Shown here one piece after another: positions 25,545 through 38,458 of a DNA stretch of 64,000 bases. Under the pieces are notes generated by a model. That model had not been told where the DNA came from. It was given only the letters and a program-made list of their open reading frames with translations, and made no database searches. Numbering within the stretch: the first letter of the stretch is position 1; the number at the start of each line of letters is the position of its first letter. The stretch covers positions 62,001 through 126,000 of the forward strand of contig MU385754.1 of assembly GCA_022497155.1 (NCBI GenBank), given 5' to 3'. A program made the position numbers and the translations under genes. Source of the stretch: Whalleya microplaca (Eukaryota; Ascomycota; Sordariomycetes; Xylariales; Xylariaceae).

Positions 25545-26075
25545 CTTCCAGTTACACTTGCATTTGGAGTCGGAGATGACGCTCGAACAAGCGTACAACT
25601 CGGTAGGCATCTGGCGAGCCGCGCAGGCTGGCGCGTTACATTGCAGTGGCTTTCACTCGCGGCACTTATGGTTCGAGTCTGAGACATGATTCGCGAATGT
25701 TCTTGCGTAGGGCCGAATGGCTCCAAAAACAAGGCGCTAAAAACGTGAAATCTCCCGAAGATCTCATTGCCATTGAGGTAATGCAAGATCTGATGAGGTC
25801 TTCCTCCGCCGGCCCGGCAGCTGCCGCCCCCTGTGGCAAAACTTCGACACTTGAAGCCATTGATTGGCGCCAATTGCCAATCGGCTGCCTCTCGACTCCT
25901 GAGTGATCTGGGAAAACAGGTTGGTATATTGCCCAGATCGTCCCCAGCCTTGATATCGTTTGCCATCTCTGCACAAATGAGTGTAGTAAACGCGATCGAT
26001 GACGTAGTAAAGGAAGAAAAGTTGAAATTACTGAAGCGGCAATGGAGGTTGACAGAAGTTGTGTGTACATAACAT
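25545..26075. other. GC-richer island with long open frames, possible gene relic
   Basis: This 0.5-kb patch has a higher GC content than its surroundings and is open on both strands. On plus, 25607-25906 reads a helix-rich stretch (FLRRAEWLQKQGAKNVKSPE, then DLIAIEVMQDLMRSS). It is followed in another frame at 25833-26072 by SRLLSDLGKQVGILPRSS and SFAISAQMSVVNAIDDVV. On minus, one frame is open for 189 codons. No family is recognised and no clean start or splice pair joins the plus frames. It could be a decayed gene or chance. Confidence 0.25.
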
Positions 26076-29000
26076 AACACATGTGATACCTAGGTTTGGC
26101 TTATCTGATTGACTGCTCACAAGCAGCCTTCGCAACTTCATTCAGGGTTTCGGCCAATGTCTGTGGAGGACATAGTTCGTCGCAATGTTTTCGTCCTAGC
26201 CACAAGTACCGCAGACTAACTTGATTACATTGAATTATACTATATCTTCAGCATAATTCAAGTACCTGCTATTAGCTCCAGGACTGTTGGAGAGTGTGGA
26301 GATGGGGTCGCTTACTCACAGTTGATCCGATAACCCATGTACACAAGAACGTGGGGCCGGCAGCCACCATCTCATGTCTAGGCCCATCCCTAGGTATGTT
26401 ACTTATACTACAGAGTCTGAGAGTATGTAATGCTAGCTAGCCTAATGTAAACCGAGTTGAGACCATGTTACATATTCGTATTATCATCATGATCTTTGGT
26501 CACCACCACCATTCCCGAACCACGGTATTCATACATCGTCTCTGCCCTACATGATGAAACGTAGCTGGACCAACCAACTTTGGGAATGAATTAAGCCCAT
26601 TCAAGTACACCTAAGTAAGCACTTATGAGGTGTACTAATATAACAAACCCCTTCTGAGACTGAGAGCGACTATGTACTATTGTACAATCTGTGAAGGGTC
26701 TGAGCAACCTCCCTTTTCTAGACATTGATGGACAATGCTGACGGTCGTTTATGGTACGAATATTAACTAACACTAGCACCATTACACTTGCGGACAACAC
26801 TTCCGCTAGCCTGCATCGTGAATGGGCTACCTACTACCTTCACTGCCTCAGGATCGGAGGAAGACCAAGGCGGCTCAAATTTGCAGTCCCGCGAAACGCC
26901 GATTCATTTTCAGGACCCGTTTCTTCGGCTCCAATTCCGCACACGGCGGTACATCAGCCTTACGCGTACCCAAAAAAGTTACGGATTAAAAAGAAATATC
27001 ATTTGGGCAAAATACATGAGCGACATGTAACTCAGTACACACCGCCACAAATATTAACAAATTCGGTATTTCAACGTCCTGCATGCTGAGCTACTGCAAA
27101 GACTACACTAATAAGTAGCCTCCGATGATGCCGAACCGTCAGTCGTACGGCCGTTGCGTGTTCTCTTTCTATCCTCGAGGTCATCTAGTAAAAACCAAAG
27201 AAAAAAACGCCAGCTTATGCAGGTCTGAGTGGCAGAGTGGCCAAGGGCTATTCAACACATGATTGTCCTCTCTTTCTCTATTATTACTACTAGAAGCGGA
27301 CCCAAGTCTGTAATCTGCCTTAGTAGGCTGGTAGGGCAACATGCCGGCTAAGGATATCACTACTGGATAAACCATCCCATTCGTTCTACTAAAAATCAAT
27401 AGGAACTTCAATATTTTCTGACTGTATTTTGTGTTACAACGACACCTAAACAACCTCCTTCATACACACGATTCGTTTATATTAGGCTTGGCGTGCATTT
27501 GTAGCAGCCCAAAACTGCACGCAACCTTACAAGGCTGCATCCAATATAACTTGCTACTAAGTCCTCCCTTCTCCGGATTCGGCCAGGTCGAGTCAGATCA
27601 GGGCTTCTCAGCTACACGCATGAGAGGCGACGAGGCTGTGATTCGTTCGTTGCAGGCTCTCGTCACTTTCGCAAAAACTGCATCCGCAATAGACCAAGCT
27701 CTTTGTAAGGCTATAATGCAAGACATTCAACGAGCCAGATGGTTTGGGGCTGATGCGATCGATTTGCTCTGTATACTACCACCCCAACGGACAAAACGCC
27801 TTCCCCCTTTTTCTTGCTCAGCCGATGAAGTCTGCACAAGATGATGGGTCGACGATGCGTTTGCCCCCCAAGACTCCGGTGGATTTATTGCCGAATCCCA
27901 TCGCGTGATATGCAGGCCTGTGTGGCTATGCTCTTTGAAGACCAACGACATTCGTAGTTTGCTCACGATAATGCATATGCGATGCGCGACAATCGAGACA
28001 TTTATGTGCTCAGCGCTATCATTTCCTTCTCTATCAAACATATACGACGGCAATCTAACAGACGCTTGGTCCTCACCCAAGTACCGACAGCATCAAATGC
28101 ACGAACTACATGCAGAGAGTCGCATTCTGCCATTGCTGTGATTGTCGACTTTGAGTAATTACTAAAACGTTTCTTCCGGCAAACAGGGACGTCAGTCCTT
28201 TAGAGCCGTAGCGTTTTGCCTGTTGCAGGCACTCACACCCCACATCTGCGGATATTGATTATGTTACTTTCTCACATGGTGTTTATTACTATGAAGTGAC
28301 AGGGCGCATCGGAACCGACATGTGGACTTATCTAGCCTTCTCGTGCACGAGGCCTGCGGTATTCAAAAAAGGGATTCTTTTTCAACGTGGCGTTCTACCA
28401 ATATGCATCTTCACGGCCCCTTGCAGGAGAGCGTACGATACCTCAGCTAGATAATCTGTTGACTGAATCAATTCTTTTCGTTGCGCCTACTGATCTGAAC
28501 TGCAACTATCACTGGCGGAGCTGGATCACACGTTGCTTGGTAAATTTTCGGAATCAAGGTTGCAAATCAGACATACTCATGTCAGGGCGAGTCATTGGCT
28601 AAGCTCTCTCCACCGCCTCTTATGAAAAACGTTGGTTGTCGACCACCCAACGACTTATAACCAAGGGTCGTTCGGCGATACCCAGCTGTTCTAGTGCCTA
28701 TAGAAGGCTGGCCGTGTCGGTGCCGTAAGCTTCGTGTTACCGGCAGTTACCAGTTCAGAACAGTGATTGTAGTAGCAAGGGCGTCGGGCTTCCGCCCCGG
28801 GCGCTTCAATCATCCTCCGGGCATGAGTGGGCGAATCCTGCCGGGTCCAACAGCCCAGACCCTACACAATAACGCCTTATTCGCCGACCACTGGAGCTGA
28901 TCAACTGCAGGCGCTAGATAGTGCCGTGAATGCGACGTAAATGCGTGCTTGTTATATGCTACAGGACCCATCATCTGCAGCGAAACCTTATCGAATACAG

Positions 29001-32000
29001 CCACTAATAGGGGACAGTATCACACGATATCACATAATCATTCATCCAGAATCTTCATGCCGTTTCTTCAATGACGCCGTTACCTCCAATCTCACTTACC
29101 AAGCATCGCCCCCAAGATACTACACCCACGTCCCGCGTAGTAATAGCAACGGGACTAGGTTTGATACCTCCGTATATCTTTTTGGACCGAGTAGCTCAAG
29201 ATTTGCATCGCCGATGGTACCGATGAGCAATTCGGCGTATATCAACTAGGCACGTTGTGGGAGGCAAGCTTCGAAATTGACAGTCTAGCAAACGTCATTT
29301 CCTACCAGATATCTTGTTCCTGATCATGTCCAAGCCCGGCAATCTCAGGCACAGGCAAGCCCTAGCAAGGCCAGTGGATGTACTCGCTAATAGCGCGTCA
29401 CTATTTGCCTGACAAGGTACCGAAGCTGCCGTTCTGTGGGTATTCACCTTGCTCCAAACCTTCCCGACTCGAGAAGCTCGGTAGAACACTTCGGCCCAAT
29501 TTCTAGAACAATTCCATTTCCTGGTTAGTCCCGGGAAGGGCTCCACGATTCATTTAGGGCCGAGTCAGCACCTTAATTCTGCCTTGATCGCTCTGCACAC
29601 CCGTTTGATGCAGCTAGTCTGGATACATACGTAACACAGCTGGGACCATGCCTGCATTGATAAAGGCCTCGAACGCAGGAGAAAGGGTTGGCGCTATATG
29701 TCAATATATCTGCTGCAAACGCAATGCTAATTCAATATCGTCGTTTCTTTCTTTCTATTGATCGTGTTTATGTCAAGTCTCCGGTATAAGCTGAATATTG
29801 TGCTATAGAGCTTGATGGACTGAGTGAGCATGACTAACGTTTCGTCTTAACGTCTCTGTGGAGCTCTGCTAGTAGAGGTTGGCTGGCTGAACGCGTTGTG
29901 TCACTTTTCACTTCTCACCACTTCGTTATTAATAACCTGATACCTTGTTCTCGTCTACATATACGAAAATTTCTTTCAACGATTGAAGCCGGCCCGTTTG
30001 AGTGCCGAGAAGCAGAGCAGACCCCGATGCCTGAGCTGTTCCGCTTCGGTGAAATGGGATCGTCCTCTCAGCAACGTCACCGGGATATGTACATATGTAC
30101 TGACAACCCTGGACTTCACTCTGGTAAGGCTGATCAAGGCTACAGGTCAAGCGTCAGTAGGCTATCCCATAATTAATAAATCTCCGTAGTTTGATGTCGC
30201 AGGCTAGAATCAGCAGTTCTCTACTTCTCATACATACACTGTTACCTTACTACTATGTACATTATGCGAGTTAACACCAACTATATATGGGGACTCTTTG
30301 CACAGCCTCCTTGAAGTACTACACACCTTTATTAGAGGCAGTGGGTAAGGGAAACGACTATCACCTACTGGCCGCGGAAGCGTGTCAATATTGGGGGCGC
30401 CGATCTATAATGACTCGTGCAAAATGCGGTTCGCTGACCTTCTCATGTGTCAGCTTACCATGCAATTTAGCTGCAAGATCCGTCAGTCCGGCGCTAGGCC
30501 CTACGACACCTGACATTCAAGAAACCGTGGCCGTATGCCGTAGATATTACTGAAGTAGGCTAGAATGTTTCGTAACCTCCTAATTAAATCCTGTACCGTT
30601 CTCGAATTGCCATGCTCCATCCCTTGATGGGCTCCTCGTACTCATGGGCCACAAGCCCAATGCTCATTCATGAACAACTCGAATGAAAATGTGCTTTGGA
30701 CAAAAATCAAGATGGCGGAAATTCCCGTTATGAGAGGTCCCATCGCTTCGAAGACCGTGGGGTTCAATTACTTGACGATGTGACGCCAAACCTTGGATTG
30801 CGCGGCTGGCACAGACCGTACCTCAACTGCTAAACACCTCTGCAGGGTTTTGCTAGGTGCCTCGAGCTGTTACTGCTACTCTGGATAATTGTACAGGGCT
30901 GTGATGTGGAACCTACGAAGCTAGCCCCGATGAGGTGCATCGCCCGTTGATAGCAGCAGTAGGTTAAGCTTACTCGGAGCGTGACGAGACGTTGGGTTTC
31001 GGGAAGCGGGCAAATCTACCCATGAGAAACGAATACCACTGGCGAGAGGTGTGCGCATAGAATCTCCATATTTCAATGGAGTCTGCGTTTATTGTGAGTG
31101 GAGACAGTCAGCCTTCACTTGTTCCAGCCAAACGACTTGTTGGAATCGAGGCTTCCCGAGACAACTCCTTTCCCTCCCTCCTAATATAGTCGGGTGAACT
31201 TCTGTCCATTTAGGGCTGATGCATTATCCCGTTATAAAACATATCAGTCACACGATGACGTCGGGCCCAAGCCAACCACTCCATTCCCAGTCACAGACAT
31301 CAGGGGGTGATGGCGAGACGCCGTCACCATGATTCGGGCGACTCTTCATCTTGCAAAGATATCAACGTCTCGTGATTACCTACGAATGCGTGTAAGTTGC
31401 TGACAACGCAAGCTAGATGTGACTTGCATAGTCGATCATTCTCGCTGACCTCAGCCCTAGTGCAAATCTTGAGTAATGTAAGGCGTCTAATTCTCACAAA
31501 AGCAGCCGCAGGCGCGCTATCGTTAGTCTACAAGCCATAGGGCTACTATTACGACGGATGCGGACGCCGCGTGCCGTTGCACTCGGGCGAGCAATGTTGC
31601 CGCGCTACGGTTGCTTGACCTTGCTCCGGCCGTGCCTCTCCAACGAACCTCATTACGATGACCGGCCTCCCGCATCTTCCGGTGCGGGTCCATGTCATCT
31701 GAGAGTCTGGAAGTTGGTGACTGTTCCGGATGTGATGGCAGGCTCTCCTCAACCATGCCCTGGATCCCCAACCACCTATATGTAAGGTCATGTCGCATCC
31801 TTTACTCCGAGACCACGCTCGTTTCCTGAATCCCATGATGTCGACTAGTCTCGTACGTGTTGTCTCTTCATTGAGTAAAGCACTTCTAGCGTCTCGGGAT
31901 GCAGCGTCAGGGCTTGTTCGGCTCTCGCGTTGTCGATCGCTACATATCTCCGTAGCCAGTCTCTCGACTAGCAGCGACAAACCCCGACACGCCCGGATAC

Positions 32001-35000
32001 GGTGCGGCGTCAAATCCCGCGGTGGATCCAAGTATGCTGGCTCGATAATCGTAAGGGATTTGCCAGGCAGGGCGTCTACGTAGCCGCGCGCAACGAGAAA
32101 TTCAAAAGATCTAGATAATCCTTCCGAGAGATGCAGTCTTACACTTGACAGCTTGCGCTGACGTGAGGACACTCCTGAGGAATGGCTGGCTGAACATTAT
32201 CTTGTGCAGCTTCATTTGGTTACACTTGCTGGTGGGCCAAGATGCTTGGTTTGACATTCTCGTGGTGGAGTTTTCAGCTTGCCTCATCTGGCGGTGAGTT
32301 GAAAATTGACGATGTACCCGTCGTAGAGCATAAGCGCTAGGGTTTGTTAGCCTCTACATACATAGTTTGGTCGTGAATCCGACGTCGGTGCTGTCCTACC
32401 TTACAGAGTCTATTCGTGTTAAGCTTTGGCACAGTGTGGTACTGGCAGTACATAGGTAAAAAAGCTTCTGGTTATATTTAGAGGGATCCAGTATAGCAAT
32501 GAAGCCACTTGATCTAGGTGTTTGATTAATATGCACTTCAAGGTAGCTAGCAATCTGGGATTGAAGTGTATTGATTTGATATACCAAAACGGAGTCAATA
32601 TGTTTTGCTATTGAGACTATCTTAACTTATTACTATAATGGCTGCTTACGCGATACTATAGACATTCTTGTGTAACCTGAACACATACTGCGTAATTTGA
32701 GTCAAAACCCATTGTGACTAGTCTCCTTAAGTTGTTATCCTGCGAACTTATCTTCAAGCTGATGTCGCCGCTCAAGGCGAAATTTCAGCTGGTATGTATA
32801 AGTCGAAGTTAAAGTGCCAACAAAAAATCCTCTTCTCAGCCCTATCATAACATCTACATCAGTTCCACTTTTCCGTAAGGCATCTATCGTTCACACAAGA
32901 GCACAACCACCAGTCTGAAGAAAGTTTGCTAGTTATGACTGCTTCTGTATTAAGCTAGCTACCTTGATATCTCCAAAGCAGCTCTGGAATCGAACTCACC
33001 CTGTGTCGATACGAAGCTATCAATAAGATTTCCCGGGCTTTTCGCATTCTATATGACAATAACGACTCTATCTTCAGATGCAATGTGCCGTGAAGCTTCA
33101 AGTTCCAAGGCTTTGAGAAGCTGACATCCTTTGAATTAGTGGATATCATCATGTTTCTAAGTCTAATGTGTCTGGGCCGATCTCGTATGACCATATACCA
33201 ACTAAAATAGTTATGGCTCGGGAGCTGCCTTGACAGTAACTGTAATTCTGGTTATACTACTCGTCAGTACTGTACGTACATCCATCCAATCTCCAGTTGC
33301 TTCATTCACGATCCTGACGTGCGCTAGGATGAACCCGTAATTTCCGTAAGAGGATTATTGACTTTCTTTCTACTATGTATGGTACTATCCGAGAGCTACA
33401 CTCATTATGGTTCATCCTCCAGGATAGATACAGCGTGCTACCGATACAGCCAACAGGTGTGCCTGCTGTAGAGCAGCATCATGATGATTATTTCCATCAT
33501 TGCCGACAACAGCTACACACCGCCTTGCGTATCCTGAATGACGGCAACTATCACGGCAACTAGACCCTAGACCCCCAATAAGCGGCGATTCCCAACTCTC
33601 TATATGGGGCTGACAGGCTCTTTTAGGATACCGAGGAGATTGGCAGTTGCCGAAATGATAGGAAGGAATGAGGGGATGGGATCCGCATTTCACATGTTTA
33701 AGCACCTAGGTTTGGCGTGTGCGTTTTTGCGAAGTCCGCTCGAATCAAGATTATTGCGGGCAGGAAACAAATAAAGTCGTGACGGGTAGGTAGAAGGATT
33801 CCCCAGCTGGACCCTGATAGCTCTGTGCCCTGTGCTGCCAAAGACCAAGTGGGCCGAAAAGAGAAACCATACTACAATTGGGTTCTATCTGTCCCATCGC
33901 TGGCGAACAGGATCATCATCCTTGTTCGCTAAATTCCACGAGTGGTGGTGACAGCTTCACACTGTAGTGTTGCCTTAAATTTGTGGGTTCTGGCTTGATG
34001 GTGGTGAATCTAGTAAACATGAACTTGAGTATGTACTGGCAGCGGCCGACATCGACAGCCACGGCTAGGTATACCGGTCCGGTCCGGTCACTACACGATG
34101 GAGGCACCTCGTGGTATGGGCGTCTCCGTCACATGCACGTAATGCTGGCTAATTATGTATATTTCGCCGGGGGCTTCGGGGTCCGTGCCGTAATGCGGAG
34201 TTCTTTCACTATGACCCAGGTTTGGCTAAGCATAACGAGGACCACGGTGGCTTGGAGGAAGGAAACTCGCTGTGATTGCTCCGTTTACGAGGCCGCATAG
34301 CTTTCTACTCCAACTATCAAGCATGGGATGCTCTTGGAATCAGCCGAGGTACTGTTTCAGTAGACACATTTCCTATCCTTACTTGCTGTATTTGATGACT
34401 TCTGTCTGCCTACATGACTGATCAATTATGGCACAAAGCGTGGCATAGTATCTGCATAGACATAGACAGGATGTGAACCCTGGATACGATCATTAAGCCC
34501 CGAAATCCCAGCCTCATACGATTTGACGTACAAGGACTTCCAGTACCTCTGGATAAGCATATTTGATCCGGGGTACCGTATTTCCATAGTAGATGGTACT
34601 AGGCTGAGATTTAAAAGGCCCGACAATAACAGTCATACAACTTAGTCCAGATTACCGGTCGTGGACCTAGTTCTGCGATATCAGTCTTCTAATATATATG
34701 TAGACTACTACCTCGGAAACGCGGATGAGCTTATTAGCTTCCAGACAAAGTTTGCAACTATAGGCAGCAACTTTGATGTCAGAATGCGGACGCGAAGCGT
34801 TTGTAGATGGTTAAACAGATAAGCTTTGCACAATGCTTGCGGAAATCCCTCATTCGCGCATACCTGGTCAGCTTCGAACGTCATGCAAAGAAGACTATCC
34901 ATGGAATTACTTGAATCAGTCTGGACTACGATTGCTAGTTAGCGAGGTTAAAAAGTGTTCCCGCGGCGCATGCCACGCTAACTTCAAGCTAGTTATAGGA

Positions 35001-36239
35001 ATCAAAAATTTATAGAAATTAGATTGAGGCTACGCCGCAAACGATGGAATGGCAACATTGCACGCATGCGAGTAACCTCAATTGAAGAGCTGATCACTGC
35101 TCTTTTATAAGACTTTGCCCTCGCTTCGAATTGCGGCTGAATCTGAGCAGCCGCTAAAATCTTGTTAAGTATACAACAAGGCGGTATGAATTGTTGTTAA
35201 TAGGAAGTATTACGCTTCTTGAGAACTTATTGGGAAGATCATCTGGTGCCACTTTGCCCCATTCATCTTCAAAGGGGCACAGCTTTCGGGCCCGATGAGA
35301 AGCTATGAAATTAAGGCTCCTTAACCGACACCAAAATCAGCCTCAGCTGGGGCCCGTTATGAGGGGTTGTTTGGCGATTCTTCAGCCTCTAGTTGGTATC
35401 GAATAGTATTGGAAAAAGTTCCCGCTTCGATGTGGGTAAGCGACAATATCAGTGCTACTTGAAGTTATTGCTGGTACACATTGGCCAAGTACCCCCGAAA
35501 CGCAGTCACCTTGACATAAATATAGTTCTTTGCTAAGAGTGGAATTATAGCTCAGGCTTTTGTACGCAGCCATCAAGTCATATCGTTGCCTTCATCCTCG
35601 AGTGTTTAGGCTTAATTTGTAGAGGTAGCCCTCATGAAGCTCGGATAGTTCTTTTTAAATTTGGTCCAGTTACTATATACCCCGATGAATGAGCCAGGCA
35701 GCAGAATAAATCGTACCAAGGTAACATATGGTAGCCTGCTATGTTTGGAGCATTGAATTGTATGCAGCGTTGTTTGAAGTATATCATGATGGGGCAGGGG
35801 CACCCATTGAAGGGTCCTAAACACCTGACAATATGAAGATACGCGGACCGGTCATTGATTCTTACGGCAATTCTCCTGGACCGTAGCATGCGAAACGAAG
35901 CTTGGTGCAATGTAAGCTTTTTTTTCGAGATCTTCTTAGCAAAAAGTGCGGGCTCAAAGGAAGCCTGGTCATGTCTAGTGCAGTTTATTGCTCAGACAAT
36001 TTGTATGTAATAGTATAAGAAGAGAAGAGATACCTAATCCAAAAAGATACTTAACTTATCGATCTGAATGGTCTATATGGAGATCTATAAATATCTGAAA
36101 ATGAGCTACAACAACCACAGTTCTCTTTGCCAAGCAACAAAGATGTAGTTTGGCAGGCATCATAGTACAGCTTTTCTTTCAGCACTTGGAATTGGCAAAG
36201 CTAATGTGCATGTCTACATGAAATTTGCAGTATTCTTTT

Positions 36240-36900
36240 CTTACCTGCTCATTAGTTAGGTTTATAACTTATTATATATCTATATAATAAGTTGTTCGAT
36301 TTATTAAGACATTAGCTTTTTTAGCTGCTATTACTCGCCGGCCTCCTAGCACCAGGTATTACTAGCTATGCCCGGTTATATTACTTTCCTTTTCTCTCTC
36401 TCTTTTGCTTAGACCTTAAGTCTATTTCAAACATCCCCTTTTAATATTAACTGCCACATAATTTATGGATTAAAAAGTATATACATGATGCTTATTAAAG
36501 CCCTTAATCCCGATCATTTCAGTGTATTATAACTAGTATAACATTACTGTCACAATGATTATTTACAAGTTCATTACAGTTTAATGTATTTAATATACTA
36601 GCTACCAATGGGCTCATTACTTTTAAGGCAGTTGACTAAAAAGTTGAAATCATACCAGGTATCTACAAATATTATACAGTATATACATAGAAGATATCCT
36701 AGTAAATTTAAGTGCTTCCAACTACCATGAATCGATCGCTTATACTTAAATGATTTATTTATTGCATGATTCCTTTTAAGATTGTAAAATCCACATACAT
36801 ATAAGTGGCATGGCTTTACAAATGTGAGCTTGTATGCTGTTGCCTCTTCTCGTATATCTGGATGCATGTACCATTAGCCTACTGACAGCATGAATGCTGT
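36240..36900. other. AT-rich block
   Basis: This is the most AT-rich segment I noticed; bases 36421-36480 are roughly 70 percent A+T. It has no coding pattern. It might be a repeat decayed by repeat-induced point mutation, but I could not recognise any element in it. Confidence 0.4.
36266..36293. repeat. 28-bp near-perfect inverted repeat (hairpin)
   Basis: Arms AACTTATTATATA and TATATAATAAGTT are separated by 2 bp (tc), giving a 13-bp stem made almost only of A and T. It lies inside the AT-rich block. It could be a cruciform or a trace of mobile-element ends. Confidence 0.8.
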
Positions 36901-37154
36901 AGAGATAAAGGAAACATGAATGGTCCTCTTTCTAATGGATAATGCAGCCCTCAGCGGGTCATGGATTGTACGTTATCTGGAGCTCAATATGTAGATACGT
37001 CATAAGGGTAATGCGAAAGCAGAAAAAATCATTCTTATTGGTAAACTTTGCAATGATCTAGATATAGGCTGTTAAAGTCCCAACCCACCCCCAAGCATGC
37101 TTCCCTAACTTCTCCGTCTCCAATTCTCGCCAAAAGCACAGCAAAATTCACCTC

Positions 37155-37715
37155 CTACTTCGAGTAGGGGTAGAACTTGTCGTCATCATCCTCATCGAAC
37201 GCCTTTGCGTCCTCCAGTTCCTGCACCGCCCGTTGCTTTTTGATTATCTCGAACAGCTCCTGTTCTCGCTCCATTCTCTCTGCAGCAACGCCCCATCCGG
37301 GGTCATAGTTCAGGTGGCGAGGCTGTGAGCTCAAGGATGTGGCGGTAGGGTTCTCAGCCGTGCGTGTAGTGGTGGGCAGGACAGCTCGGCCGGCGGCGCC
37401 TTGTTCTCTTGCTCCGGTGGACGGGAATGGGGCTGCTCGACCAGCAGACGCACCAACGGACGGACCGGCAGACGCACCAGCAGACAAATCCGCCCCTGAC
37501 AGGTATGGTAGAAAGCCTGGTGCTCTGCGGTAGGAGGAGGGGGCAGGTGGACCGAGGCTGGCCAGAAACGGCAGATATGCGGGCGCCTGGCGGTAGGAGG
37601 AGGGAGCTCTAGTGCTTCCTGGTGCCCCGGATGTGCCTCGGGCACGGGAGGCCTGGTTGGCTTGGCCGGGAGCATCCACCGGGGTGTTGCGATCGTCCTT
37701 CTTCCTTCCAGCCAT
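37155..37715 (-). CDS. Hypothetical disordered protein with duplicated APSSYR motif
   Basis: A single-exon frame of 186 residues that I do not recognise. It looks real because GC content and residue bias differ sharply from the AT-rich flanks. The frame also has a clear domain-like order: a basic start (MAGRKKDDR), then an Ala/Pro/Ser/Gly-rich middle with a repeated unit (APSSYRQAPAYLPFLASL and APSSYRRAPGFLPYLSGA) and an Ala-Gly-Ser repeat (SAGASAGPSVGASAG). The C-terminus is predicted helical and acidic (AERMEREQELFEIIKKQRAV, then an Asp/Glu cluster and KFYPYSK). There is no signal peptide or membrane segment. The ATG at 37715 is the first in the frame. The C-terminal third is the part most likely to be conserved. 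MED18 lies 743 bp upstream on the same strand. Confidence 0.6.
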   Translation of the reverse strand: MAGRKKDDRNTPVDAPGQANQASRARGTSGAPGSTRAPSSYRQAPAYLPFLASLGPPAPSSYRRAPGFLPYLSGADLSAGASAGPSVGASAGRAAPFPSTGAREQGAAGRAVLPTTTRTAENPTATSLSSQPRHLNYDPGWGVAAERMEREQELFEIIKKQRAVQELEDAKAFDEDDDDKFYPYSK

Positions 37716-38458
37716 CGTTGAGCTAGCGTTGGTGCGCAATAGATGATCTGTTTTGCTCTCAGAGTTAGGATTTTATGGCTCGTGAGGTATTCGTCTTGTC
37801 TTCAGGTAGATACTAACCGTGTGGGAGTAGGTAGGTAGATGTATGAATTATCTTATGATGGATGTGCTTAGTGCGGCTATAAGCCCTAGTTGTAGCAACT
37901 ATTTAGGATCTAGTCTTGGTTAATGATATATTCTGATAATATTTTCAGGTTAAGTCGCATTCAATTTTGCAAGAGGTGAATCGCCGATGAATTGTTCGTG
38001 ATCACTGAGGTCTAAGCTTTTCCCATTGTGCAGAGCAACTACGTTAAGCAAACTTGGGCTGACTTCCTGAATGCAAACTCATATTAAACTACCGTTTTGA
38101 AATGGATAGGTTAATTACGTCTAGCTCGCAATACTGTAATATTCACTGCTTGGTCTTGCTCCACCATTGGGAGCAAATGGAACATTCTAATTTGCATTGC
38201 TTCCTACTTTGGTTTCACACATCAGAATGTTTCTATGATTTAGATGGGATGGTCATATGCTTATCTATTCCGATAAAACTACTTGTAGTCCCCAAAGAAG
38301 TCCTAGCAAGACCTCAGAGCATCCTTGTATTGAAGCTACCGCTGTGAGTAAATTACGTAGTAACCTGCCCTCTCCTCTTTGTGCATTACCGAAAGCCACC
38401 ATATAGTTAGCAGCATTTACAGCTTATAGATTATGACTAATGCTACTATCGCTTCTTT
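37716..38458. other. Intergenic between MED18 and the 37-kb gene
   Basis: These 743 bp hold the promoter of the disordered-protein gene and the 3' flank of MED18. Only an 81-codon plus-strand frame without a family pattern is present (38102-38347). Confidence 0.6.

Larger units (their letters stand above)
19011..37154. other. 18-kb gene-poor stretch
   Basis: The left end (19011-20800) is GC-richer and is the promoter side of the zinc-finger gene; it carries TACCTAGGTA at 20511-20520 and the palindrome at 20199-20216. From about 20900 to 37150 I recognise no protein family on either strand. Most frames are under 140 codons; the exceptions are one of 189 codons (25511-26080, minus) and one of 207 codons (31549-32172, minus). 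The 25545-26075 island and the AT-rich block at 36240-36900 are listed separately. No reverse transcriptase, transposase, long terminal repeat, tRNA or rRNA pattern was seen. Decayed repeats too mutated to read by eye remain possible. Confidence 0.5.

Noticed and set aside
25660..25690. GGTTCGAGTCTG resembling a tRNA T-arm
   Set aside because: No matching acceptor stem, D-arm or anticodon arm can be folded around it.
31549..32172. 207-codon minus-strand frame
   Set aside because: The longest frame in the 18-kb gap, but one of this length is expected by chance at a rate of a few tenths in the window. It is Arg-rich with no motif, and plus-strand frames overlap.
34460..34530. GGGTTCACATCCTG (minus strand) resembling a tRNA T-arm
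   Set aside because: Only a 4-bp stem forms with an 8-base loop, and no cloverleaf partner arms were found.
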